Source of the DNA: Clostridiales bacterium
GTDB lineage: Bacteria > Bacillota > Clostridia > Oscillospirales > CAG-382
Reading direction: 5' to 3'
Assembly (NCBI GenBank): GCA_016286245.1
Contig: JAEESG010000003.1
Location: forward strand, 1-62,787
Length of the DNA: 62,787 bases
The notes under the pieces were generated by a model, which ran no database searches, had not been told where the DNA came from, and saw nothing but the letters and a program-made list of their open reading frames with translations. Position 1 is the first letter of the stretch, and every line of letters begins with the position of its first letter. The translations under genes were made by a program, and so were the position numbers. Below are positions 10,501 to 18,134 of this stretch, piece by piece.

Positions 10501-11080
10501 ATTTGAGATCGTCATAATCCCAAACTTCGATTTTCTGAATTTCATGAGACGTGCGGAAGCCGTCGAAGAAGTTGAGGAACGGAACGCTTCCCTTTATCGT
10601 AGCAAGGTGTGCTACCGCGCCGAGGTCCATAACTTCCTGCGGATTCGATTCCGCAAGCATTGCATAACCGGTCTGACGGCATGCGTACACGTCGGAATGG
10701 TCTCCGAAAATGTTGAGTGCGTGGGACGCAACGCAGCGCGCCGAAACGTGTATAACGTTGGGAAGAAGTTCTCCCGCTATCTTATACATGTTAGGTATCA
10801 TAAGAAGAAGTCCCTGCGACGCCGTATACGTCGTCGTAAGCGCGCCTGCCGACAGCGAACCGTGTACGGTTCCCGCAGCGCCCGCTTCGGACTGCATTTC
10901 CATTACCTTTACTTTCTCACCGAAAATGTTCTTCAAGCCCGTTGCGGACCATGAGTCCGTAAGTTCGGCCATTACGCTTGAAGGCGTTATCGGATAAATT
11001 GCCGCGACTTCCGTAAAAGCGTACGAGACGTGCGCTGCCGCGGTATTTCCGTCCATAGATACTTTGTTTCTCTGGGACAT
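7526..11080 (-). CDS. nifJ: Pyruvate:ferredoxin (flavodoxin) oxidoreductase
   Basis: 1184 aa single-chain PFOR with two CxxCxxCxxxCP clusters, TPP-domain GGDGWAYDIGFGG and NTGGQASK motifs. Confidence 0.97.
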   Translation of the reverse strand: MSQRNKVSMDGNTAAAHVSYAFTEVAAIYPITPSSVMAELTDSWSATGLKNIFGEKVKVMEMQSEAGAAGTVHGSLSAGALTTTYTASQGLLLMIPNMYKIAGELLPNVIHVSARCVASHALNIFGDHSDVYACRQTGYAMLAESNPQEVMDLGAVAHLATIKGSVPFLNFFDGFRTSHEIQKIEVWDYDDLKSMIDEDAVAKFRARALNPANPKLKGSAENGDIFFQHREACNKYYEALPAIVEEYMDKVNAKIGTDYKLFNYYGAPDADRVIVAMGSVCDVAEEVIDYLMSKGEKVGLIKVRLYRPFVPEKLVAVLPKTVKKIAVLDRTKEPGSLGEPLYLDVVTALNVMGVKDVDIVGGRYGLGSKDTTPASMFAVFENLSADKPKNGFTIGINDDVTHHSLEEKPAPDTVPAGTISCKFWGLGGDGTVGANKNSIKIIGDHTDKFIQAYFQYDSKKTGGVTISHLRFGDKPIKSSYYITKADFVACHNPSYILKDYKIVNDVKPGGKFLLNCQWTPEELEKHLPARVKKYIAENNIEFYTVNAIDKAREIGMGKRTNTILQSAFFALANIMPIAEAVEYMKYMAKKSYLKKGEAVVEMNYKAIDAGVEALVKIEVPSSWANLEVKEEKKEITGTRPELVKFVKDIVLPVAAMQGDSLPVSTFEDMADGSFPQGAAAYEKRGVAVDVPEWNAENCIQCNQCAYVCPHATIRPFAMSEEEAAKAPAATKFAAKMIGKGCENYKFTMAISPLDCMGCGVCVGVCPTKPEKRALKMVPQESQSEQQAVFDYAVANVTKKETPFAPNSVKGSQFNQPLLEFSGSCAGCAETSYARLVTQLFGERMYISNATGCSSIWGGSAPSTPYTVNRESGKGPAWANSLFEDNAEHGLGIYLGQKTIREKLINYVKELGEKVEDAEKKAVIDEYLSTVDDGSKNGEATDKLVAMLEKCGCEDGKKILAEKEYLSKKSVWIFGGDGWAYDIGFGGLDHVIASGEDVNIMVFDTEVYSNTGGQASKASNIGQVAQFAAAGKAIGKKNLAEIAMSYGYVYVAQVAMGADMNQTIKALCEAEAYHGPSIVIGYAPCEMHGVKGGMTNCQSEMKRAVEAGYWQTFRYNPALKAEGKNPLTIDSKEPTADYIEFITSETRYSRLAQQFPERAQVLFAKADAAAKAKYERLVKLSNLYN

Positions 11081-11137
11081 TTTTATTTCCTCCTGTTTAT
11101 TGAATATAATTAATATTTAAAAACTAAATCATTGTAT

Positions 11138-11166
11138 ATTTTATCACTTTTTTTCGCGCTTGTAAA
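11138..11166 (-). promoter_or_regulatory. nifJ promoter
   Basis: Minus strand TTTACA, 17 nt, TAAAAT with TGA extended -10. Confidence 0.7.
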
Positions 11167-11258
11167 TAAGTTTTTCAATAAAATTTCTGTTATTTCTTTA
11201 ACGTTCTTGAAATTTCTTGTAAATACTTGTTATTTTTTTGGTTTTTTGCATTTTTTTA

Positions 11259-11293
11259 CAAAAAAATTGCGTCCGCCTTTTCAGGCGGACGCA
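11259..11293 (-). terminator. Intrinsic terminator of the 11308-12621 gene
   Basis: GCGTCCGCC/GGCGGACGC stem followed by a T-run on the minus strand. Confidence 0.85.
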
Positions 11294-11307
11294 TTATTAA
11301 ATGAGAA

Positions 11308-12621
11308 TCAGTCAAATTTGAAGAGTTCTCCGAGGTCAACGTATGCTTCGGATTCTTCTGAAGGAACGAGCGCTATAATGCTGTCGATATAATCTTTATA
11401 TGCATTATAAGTCGTTGCGTCGGTGTTCTTTATTGCGCGTGCAACTTCAAATACCTGTCTTGTCGTCGTTTCGCCGTAAATAATCTTGTCGTTTTCGAGA
11501 ATGTAGTACGGACGAACCGTCATATTTGCGGTTACGGCTTCTTTCGTAAGCGGAATGCCTACTGCCACAAGCGTTACAACTATTCTTTCGCCGTCGAGGC
11601 TGTAGAATATATCCGTTCCGCTTGCCTGGTTATATGCAACGCCGCTCTTTGCCTTGCCCTGAGCAACGAGGTCCATTGTGAGCTCGTGATCTGCAGGCAT
11701 GCCGACTGTAAGTAAGAATCCGTATTCTTTTACGAGGGGCTTGAGCGCCGCCGCGAAGGTCGACTTGAATCTGAGACCGGTTGCTTTGGCGTCGTCTCTG
11801 AGCGAGGATTCGTCGGTTCCGAGAGTACCGTCTCTGTAGTCTTCGCATTCGCTTATGGTTCCAGCCTGAACGAGGTATACCTTCTGCGAGGTGTATCCCT
11901 TGTTTACAACAACGTATCCGTTTTCGGAAGGAATATCAAAATCTCCCGCTGCGGCTGCCGTTGCAACCGTACCGTCCTGAAGGTAAACTCTGTCGCCTGC
12001 TTCAACCGGAACGGAAAGGTCAACTATAATCATCGGAATAACGTTATTGTTAACCGTAAGGGTATTCGTTTCGGTGGGATGATTGAAGGTTTCTTCGTGC
12101 GTTACTAAATCCGCGTACTTAACGTAGTCAACTACAAAGTCTCCCGCCTTAAGATCGGTAATGCCTTTTCCGTCAGCGAACTTGAAGGACATTTCCATCA
12201 TCATAAGGCCTTCTCCAACGTCGTGTCCGCCGGGAAGTCCCTGCTCAACAACGAGCGTTGCGGTGCTTTCGTTAACCGTCCACTGCGGGTTCTGCGGCTG
12301 AACAGCCGTTACGGTTTCGTCGTCGTCCGGGTTATAGTAATTCGTAACCTGTACGGGAGCCTTCGACGTGGTGCTCGTTGCAATATTCGTGAGCGCGCCC
12401 GTCGATTTATTCGCGGGTTTGATAATATCATAATTAAAGGTCAGGTCAGCCTTGAACGCGGTATATTTACCGCCTTCGTTTACGGCTGTCGCAACTATCT
12501 TGTAAAGTCCGTCGTCGTTAACTTTAACGATGTCAAAGTTAATCGTTGCCGTGGCAAACGCGCTTATTGCCAGAGCGCACGCAATGGCAAGCGCCGCGAT
12601 TGCAAATTTGAAGTTTTTCAT
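11308..12621 (-). CDS. Exported protein with N-terminal cohesin-like beta-domain
   Basis: Signal peptide; TINFDIVKVNDDGLYKIVATAVNEGGKYTAFKADLTFNYDI resembles cohesin-fold strands. The C-terminal domain looks like one recurring in Clostridia surface proteins. Confidence 0.55.
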   Translation of the reverse strand: MKNFKFAIAALAIACALAISAFATATINFDIVKVNDDGLYKIVATAVNEGGKYTAFKADLTFNYDIIKPANKSTGALTNIATSTTSKAPVQVTNYYNPDDDETVTAVQPQNPQWTVNESTATLVVEQGLPGGHDVGEGLMMMEMSFKFADGKGITDLKAGDFVVDYVKYADLVTHEETFNHPTETNTLTVNNNVIPMIIVDLSVPVEAGDRVYLQDGTVATAAAAGDFDIPSENGYVVVNKGYTSQKVYLVQAGTISECEDYRDGTLGTDESSLRDDAKATGLRFKSTFAAALKPLVKEYGFLLTVGMPADHELTMDLVAQGKAKSGVAYNQASGTDIFYSLDGERIVVTLVAVGIPLTKEAVTANMTVRPYYILENDKIIYGETTTRQVFEVARAIKNTDATTYNAYKDYIDSIIALVPSEESEAYVDLGELFKFD

Positions 12622-12640
12622 GATTTTTTCCTCCGATTTA

Positions 12641-14224
12641 TTATTCCGTTACGCTTGCCGCGTTATAGTTCATAAGGAGCGTCGAGAAGTCGTCGAAGTT
12701 TACGACTCCGTCGCCGTTTATATCATAATCTGCGGAAGTTGTGCCGTATACCATGAGCATGCCCGAGAAGTCGTCGAAATTAACAACTCCGTCGCCGCCA
12801 AAATCGCCGCCCTTGATGGTTGCGTTCTTTACAACGTCGGCGTCAACCGTAAATCCGGTCTTGGTATAGGAAGTATGAGCCTTCTTGGTTACCGTGAACG
12901 TATATACGTCTTCGGGAACGGAGATTTCATAACTGCCTGCCGCCGTGCTTACTTCGAAGCTCTTTGACGAATCCGTTTCGCTTACGAGTTTAACCTTTGC
13001 GGGAAGCGCAGAATCGGAGGTAATATTACCGCTTACAACGAAATTCGTTCCGGAAGCGTTATTGTTAACGTATCCGAGAAGAACCGCCTTCTGCAGATTT
13101 CCGCCGCCTATGTAAACCGAGCCGGGACGTCCGTCTTCCTTGAGAAGCACGTCTGAGAACGTTACAACGCCCTGATCGTTCGCGGTTTTCTGGTCTATGA
13201 ACAGTACCGAGCTTTCCGTAACTACGGGAGCCGCGTCGGGAGCTGCTATACCGTCGAGAATAACGAGTGCGTAATAGCTTCCGGGAAGTCCCGTATATTC
13301 TATTTCAAAAGTATTGTTCGAGGATGCAACGTAGTTTGTAAGGTCGCCTGCGGGAGGTTCCGTTCCGCCTCCGCCGCTTCCGGTCGCATAAAAGCTCTTG
13401 CCGTAAAGCGTTGCGGCGCTGACAACGTCGTTTGCGTCGTAAACGTCCGTTCCGTCCGTCCACTGTGTTGCGCTTGAAAGCGGATACAGCGAGAATACCG
13501 TCGGGAAGGTATACGTTTCGTCGGCGCACGTAATCATGTTGCCGTCCGTTGCGGTTTCCGCGGATTTAAGAATAAATCCGTTGCTCGGGTATACCCAGAT
13601 TTCGATATCGTCTATAAGTTCCTGCGTATAACTTGCATCCGCATCATTCCAATGGAAGAAATTCCAGTTTGCGGAAGCGACTGCCGTACGCGAATAATCT
13701 CTCCAGGTGTCTCTGTTTGCGTTTGCACCGCTGGTTGCGCTGCCGGAAAGAGGAGCGTCCGCCTGATATGCATAAGTACCGTCGCCGTTATAATACGTAC
13801 GCGTTCCACCGCCGTTTGTTTCGCTTCTTACCATAACTTTGAGTTTTATGGTCTGCTTACCGTCCGGCCATGCGGGCAGTTCGGAGCTTACGTTTTTCAC
13901 AACGGCAAGCGGGCTTGAAAAGCCGTTTATCTGAGACTGAACGCCTGTCAGTTTTGAAACGTCAATACACATTGAAGGGAATCTCGCGTCATCGGAAGGA
14001 CCTACGAGAGCTTCATTGTTGACTTCATCTGCGATCTTAACAGCGTATGCTGCATAAGTCGGGGTCTTAAACGCTGCGTTGTCAAAATTGAAGAACGCTG
14101 CGAGTACGCCGAGATCGTCGTCAACCTTAACCTCCGGCGTGGGCGTTCCCGCCGCCGATACCGCAAAGATGAGCGACATGCTTACGAGCAGTGCTGCAAG
14201 TACGATAAATACTACTCTTTTCAT
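12641..14224 (-). CDS. Exported protein with carboxypeptidase-regulatory-like domain and C-terminal type I dockerin
   Basis: Signal peptide; C-terminal duplicated Ca-binding repeats GDFGGDGVVNFDDFSGMLMVYG / YDINGDGVVNFDDFSTLLMNY. Confidence 0.85.
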   Translation of the reverse strand: MKRVVFIVLAALLVSMSLIFAVSAAGTPTPEVKVDDDLGVLAAFFNFDNAAFKTPTYAAYAVKIADEVNNEALVGPSDDARFPSMCIDVSKLTGVQSQINGFSSPLAVVKNVSSELPAWPDGKQTIKLKVMVRSETNGGGTRTYYNGDGTYAYQADAPLSGSATSGANANRDTWRDYSRTAVASANWNFFHWNDADASYTQELIDDIEIWVYPSNGFILKSAETATDGNMITCADETYTFPTVFSLYPLSSATQWTDGTDVYDANDVVSAATLYGKSFYATGSGGGGTEPPAGDLTNYVASSNNTFEIEYTGLPGSYYALVILDGIAAPDAAPVVTESSVLFIDQKTANDQGVVTFSDVLLKEDGRPGSVYIGGGNLQKAVLLGYVNNNASGTNFVVSGNITSDSALPAKVKLVSETDSSKSFEVSTAAGSYEISVPEDVYTFTVTKKAHTSYTKTGFTVDADVVKNATIKGGDFGGDGVVNFDDFSGMLMVYGTTSADYDINGDGVVNFDDFSTLLMNYNAASVTE

Positions 14225-14277
14225 TGGTGATTCTCCTTAAAATTTATTATAACAAAACTTCTGAAAAGCCGTTTTAA

Positions 14278-15381
14278 TTATTTCTTTTTCTTTGAAACAG
14301 CGATTATTATTGCAACAACCGCAACCACAACTGCCGCAAGTATAACCCAAAGCCAGGGCGAAATGCCGGAAGCCGCCGGAGCTGCTGTATCTGCCGCTTT
14401 ATCTTCTGCTTTATCTTCTGCTTTATCTTCTGCCGCGGTGTCTGTAACTTCAGGTTCGCCGTCTGCTTCAGCGCCGTCTTCTTCAACCTCTTCGGGAGCC
14501 GCAGCCTCTTCGGCGCTCTGTTCCGTTGCGTAGAAGCTCTTGCCGTAAATATCGGCGGTGTTTACGCTTTCGCCTTCAGCGTAAATATCCGTTCCGTCCG
14601 TCCAGTTAACGAACGTGGAGGAAGGATCAACAGATGCAACAGCCGGGAAAGTATACGTTTCGTCAGCGCATACTATCATGGTTCTGTCGTCGGAATCTTC
14701 AGCCGGTTTGAGAATGAAGCCCTGATCCGGATATACCCAGATTTCGATATCGTCGATCAATTCGTGAACGTAGCTGTCCGTAACGCCTGTATTATCGTTC
14801 CAGTGGTAGAACTGCCATGCTGCGGAAACGCCTGCTGCCGTCGTGCGGGAATATTCTCTCCATTCGTCTCTGTTTGCGTTTGCGCCGCTGTTTGCCTGAG
14901 CGGGAATAGGACCTGCGGGCGAATATGCAAGAGATTCATCACCGTCATAGTATGTACGCGACGAGGAAGCGTTTCTGTCGGATCTTGACAAAACCTTGAG
15001 TTTGATGGTCTGCTTACCTTTCGGCCACTCGGGAAGGTCGGAGTCGGGATCTTTTACTATTGCGAAAGGACTGTTAAAGCCTTCAACCTGGTCATGTACG
15101 CCCGGCAGTTTTTCAAAGTCGAGGCAGTTTGAAGGATATCTTTCGTCTTCCGAAGCGTCTGCTATAATCTCATCGGTAAGACCGTCGGCTATTTTTATAC
15201 CGTATGCCGCATACGTCGGTGTAAGGGGGTCTTCGTTATCAAAGTTGAAGAACGCCACGAGTACACCAAGCTTATCTTTCACCTTTACTTCCGGTACGGG
15301 AGTTACGTCTGCCGAAACCGCAAAGATGAGCGACATACTTACGAGCATTGCTGCAAGTAAAATAAATACGACTTTTTTCAT
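14278..15381 (-). CDS. Exported, C-terminally membrane-anchored paralog of the dockerin protein N-terminal module
   Basis: N-terminal ~280 aa closely parallels the 12641-14224 product (ELIDDIEIWVYP, MI(V/T)CADETYTFP, IYGKSFYAT). C-terminus is an acidic/Ala linker with KAED repeats, a TM helix and KKKK. Confidence 0.8.
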   Translation of the reverse strand: MKKVVFILLAAMLVSMSLIFAVSADVTPVPEVKVKDKLGVLVAFFNFDNEDPLTPTYAAYGIKIADGLTDEIIADASEDERYPSNCLDFEKLPGVHDQVEGFNSPFAIVKDPDSDLPEWPKGKQTIKLKVLSRSDRNASSSRTYYDGDESLAYSPAGPIPAQANSGANANRDEWREYSRTTAAGVSAAWQFYHWNDNTGVTDSYVHELIDDIEIWVYPDQGFILKPAEDSDDRTMIVCADETYTFPAVASVDPSSTFVNWTDGTDIYAEGESVNTADIYGKSFYATEQSAEEAAAPEEVEEDGAEADGEPEVTDTAAEDKAEDKAEDKAADTAAPAASGISPWLWVILAAVVVAVVAIIIAVSKKKK

Positions 15382-15435
15382 GATGATTCTCCTTTAAAAA
15401 TTATTAATTTATTTTCCCCTTTTTAATTTTCCTTG

Positions 15436-16569
15436 TTAAATAAAGCTTCGGAACAGCGGCATCATAACGTATCTCATGGCGTCGAGCGCATCTTTTTCCG
15501 CCTGTCTGTCCTCTTTCCACGGCACTATTCCGCCGTAAAGCACGCATTCCTTCGTATTATTTGCGTTTTTATAGATATTCGCGTCGAGAATTTCCGCAAT
15601 CAGTTCCTCGGGAAGCATCGTTCTTGAAAATTCGAGTCTTACGTCGGCGCTTACCGTCTTTTCTCCGATTTCGACAAGGCCTTCGTCAATTCTTATTTTC
15701 GCCGTCTTTCCGGACGCCGTTTTAACTTTCGCCGTTCTCGTTCCGTCGTCCCAGCCCACGTTTGCGCCAAAGCGCTCGCACGCAAATCTCAGAGGCAGAA
15801 ATCTTGTTCCCGATTCATCGGTGTACGGCTTTACGTTTTTGTCGGAGTCTATCGCCGTAAGTTCTCCCTCAAACGCGCAAGCGTAATCGCCGTCAACGAA
15901 GTACAGCGTGTTTTTGAGTCTGTCTTCTTTTGAAAAATCCGGGGGATTTATCTGCGAATAAAGGTATTTTACGCTCTGCGTTTCTTTAATTTTATCGGGA
16001 CCTTCGATTATGATTATCTTTACGGGCAGGTTTCCGTTTTTATCCGTAAACGCCGCTCCGTCGACGAACGTTTCGTCGTAAACGTCTCCGTTATATATGC
16101 TTGCTATCTCAAAGTTCGCTTCTTTATCGGAGATTTTCTTGAATCTGAACGTCGCAGCGTGCGTTTTTCCGGTTATCTGCGCTTCTCCGCTCTTTATGTT
16201 TTCGTTTTCCGCGTTAGGCGTGATAAACGAGGTATACGAGAAATATCCCTTCTGCGCGTCGAGCTTTTCACCGATGAAATTGAAATCCTCGTACCTGTCG
16301 AACTTTGAAAACGCGCCGAAGCTTTCCGTTTCGCTTCCGTCGCTCGATACGGGCGCGACAGCCTCTTTGTCATACTTGAAAGCAAGTCCGTAAGCGATAA
16401 AGTTTACGTTTTCAAGGCTTATATTCAGTTCGATTACGCCGTTTTCCGACGGAGAAGACACCTCCGCATAAAGCGTCGGAGTGCCGTCCGCAAAGGCGCA
16501 AAGCGTCAGAACGCATGAAATAGCGAAAATCAATATGGTAATCAACGCTGTTTTACGGTTCCTTTTCAT
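15436..16569 (-). CDS. Exported protein with cohesin-like domain and copper amine oxidase N-terminal-like stalk domain
   Basis: TLYAEVSSPSENGVIELNISLENVNFIAYGLAFKYD (cohesin-like), then RFLPLRFACERFGANVGWDDGTRTAKVKTASG (CuAO N-terminal stalk motif). Confidence 0.7.
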   Translation of the reverse strand: MKRNRKTALITILIFAISCVLTLCAFADGTPTLYAEVSSPSENGVIELNISLENVNFIAYGLAFKYDKEAVAPVSSDGSETESFGAFSKFDRYEDFNFIGEKLDAQKGYFSYTSFITPNAENENIKSGEAQITGKTHAATFRFKKISDKEANFEIASIYNGDVYDETFVDGAAFTDKNGNLPVKIIIIEGPDKIKETQSVKYLYSQINPPDFSKEDRLKNTLYFVDGDYACAFEGELTAIDSDKNVKPYTDESGTRFLPLRFACERFGANVGWDDGTRTAKVKTASGKTAKIRIDEGLVEIGEKTVSADVRLEFSRTMLPEELIAEILDANIYKNANNTKECVLYGGIVPWKEDRQAEKDALDAMRYVMMPLFRSFI

Positions 16570-16609
16570 ATGACACCCCTGCTTGTAAAGATACTCCTAT
16601 ACACTATGA

Positions 16610-16638
16610 ATAATACCATACAAAAGGCAAAAAGTCAA
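16610..16638 (-). promoter_or_regulatory. Promoter for the exported-protein cluster
   Basis: Minus strand TTGACT, 17 nt, TATTAT. Confidence 0.7.
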
Positions 16639-16777
16639 TAGTTTTTTACGTCAAAATGCGCTCCCTGAAAAAGTATTTTGTAAACTTTTTTCGCATATTT
16701 ATCAAAAAAAACATCCAAAAAAGTATTTTTACGGTACAGGCGGTATTTCGGATTTTTTGAAAAAAGGATATTTACGG

Positions 16778-16806
16778 TTGATTTTGAAAAAATATTATTG
16801 TATAAT
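16778..16806 (+). promoter_or_regulatory. trxA promoter
   Basis: TTGATT, 17 nt, TATAAT upstream of trxA. Confidence 0.65.
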
Positions 16807-16842
16807 TAATTAAAGAAAATTACAGCAAAGAGGTGTAAAAAC

Positions 16843-17148
16843 ATGGAAATAAAACTGACACGCGATAATTTTGAAAAGGTTATATCCGAAAACAAAACCG
16901 TTCTTATCGATTTCTGGGCTTCATGGTGCGGGCCGTGCAAAATGATTGCTCCGCACGTTGAAAAGCTTTCCGAAGAGCTTTCCGACGTTGCCGTCTGCAA
17001 GGCAAACGTCGATGAGGAGGGCGAGCTTGCGGCGTCTTTCGGCATAAACTCCATTCCGACGCTCGTGCTCATAAAAGACGGCGAAGAGGCGGACAGAATC
17101 ATAGGCTACCGCGAATACGACGCGCTCAAAAGCTTCGTTACGGACTGA
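16843..17148 (+). CDS. trxA: Thioredoxin
   Basis: 101 aa with FWASWCGPCKMIAP active site. Confidence 0.95.
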   Translation: MEIKLTRDNFEKVISENKTVLIDFWASWCGPCKMIAPHVEKLSEELSDVAVCKANVDEEGELAASFGINSIPTLVLIKDGEEADRIIGYREYDALKSFVTD

Positions 17149-17163
17149 AAGGCTTCAAAAATG

Positions 17164-17195
17164 AAAAAAATCACGGTTTTTACCGTGATTTTTTT
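17164..17195. terminator. Bidirectional terminator between trxA and rsmA
   Basis: AAAAAAATCACGGT/ACCGTGATTTTTTT hairpin between convergent genes. Confidence 0.85.
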
Positions 17196-18063
17196 ATTCT
17201 TTTATAATTCTTTCGGCAAGCTTTACAAACTGCGTTTCGTCGAGTTCTTCTCCCCTGACGTTTGCGTCTTTGCCGAGCGTTTCAAAAATTATTTCCTTCA
17301 GCTCTTCCTTGTTGTAATCGCAGACCTGCGAAAGTGCGTTTATCAGCGTTTTCCGTCTTACCGAAAACGCCGCTTTGATGACTTTTTTCGCCTTTTCTAT
17401 CTGTTCGTCCGTAAATTTTGCGGGTTTATACATGGAAATTCTCACGACGGCGCTGTCAACCTTCGGTTTCGGCACAAAGCAGCCCGCCGGCACCGAAAAC
17501 AGCTTTTTTACACTTCCGTAAAGATTAAGAGATGCGGTAATGCTTCCGTAATCCGCGCTTTTCGGTGCGGCGGTAAGCCGCAGCGCAACTTCCTTCTGCA
17601 CCATTACGGTAACGTAGTCGAAACCGTGATACGTTTCGGCAAGCTTCATGAGTATCGGCGTCGTTATATAATACGGCAGGTTTGCGCAGACCGAAACGTG
17701 AAGCCTTTTTCCGTCTTTTTCCCTCTCGCTTTCGAGCAGTTCGGGAAGATTTATCTTCATAATATCCCCGAAAATCACCTTTACGTTCGGGTATTCCGCG
17801 AGCGTTTCCGCAAGCACGCCCTTTAATTTTTCGTCTATTTCGACGGCAAGTACCTTTTCAAATCTTTCGGCAAGCTCCTTTGTCAGAATTCCCGCGCCCG
17901 GCCCTATTTCGAGAACGAGCGCGGGTATTTTTCCGTCGCCGTTTCTTTCTCCGTATTCCGTGCAAGCGTCCGCTATTCTTTTCGGAACCTTCGGATCGCG
18001 CAGAAAATTCTGTCCGTATTTTTTCTGAAAGGTAAAGCCGTGTCTGTTAAGTATTTCCGACAT
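17194..18063 (-). CDS. rsmA: 16S rRNA (adenine1518-N6/adenine1519-N6) dimethyltransferase
   Basis: KsgA family: QNFLRDP, LEIGPGAGILT, ANLPYYITTPI. Confidence 0.95.
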   Translation of the reverse strand: MSEILNRHGFTFQKKYGQNFLRDPKVPKRIADACTEYGERNGDGKIPALVLEIGPGAGILTKELAERFEKVLAVEIDEKLKGVLAETLAEYPNVKVIFGDIMKINLPELLESEREKDGKRLHVSVCANLPYYITTPILMKLAETYHGFDYVTVMVQKEVALRLTAAPKSADYGSITASLNLYGSVKKLFSVPAGCFVPKPKVDSAVVRISMYKPAKFTDEQIEKAKKVIKAAFSVRRKTLINALSQVCDYNKEELKEIIFETLGKDANVRGEELDETQFVKLAERIIKE

Positions 18064-18095
18064 TTTCCCGTCTTTCCCGTTATTTTTTCTTTATG

Positions 18096-18130
18096 CAAAA
18101 ACATACCTGCATTCGCAGGTATGTTTTTTA
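18096..18130 (-). terminator. Intrinsic terminator of the oligopeptide-binding protein gene
   Basis: ACATACCTGC/GCAGGTATGT stem with T-run. Confidence 0.8.
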
Positions 18131-18134
18131 TTTT

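Noticed and set aside
14396-14440. Trinucleotide-phased repeat (gctttatcttct) as a regulatory repeat
   Set aside because: It encodes the KAED linker repeat of the membrane-anchored exported protein; ordinary low-complexity linker.
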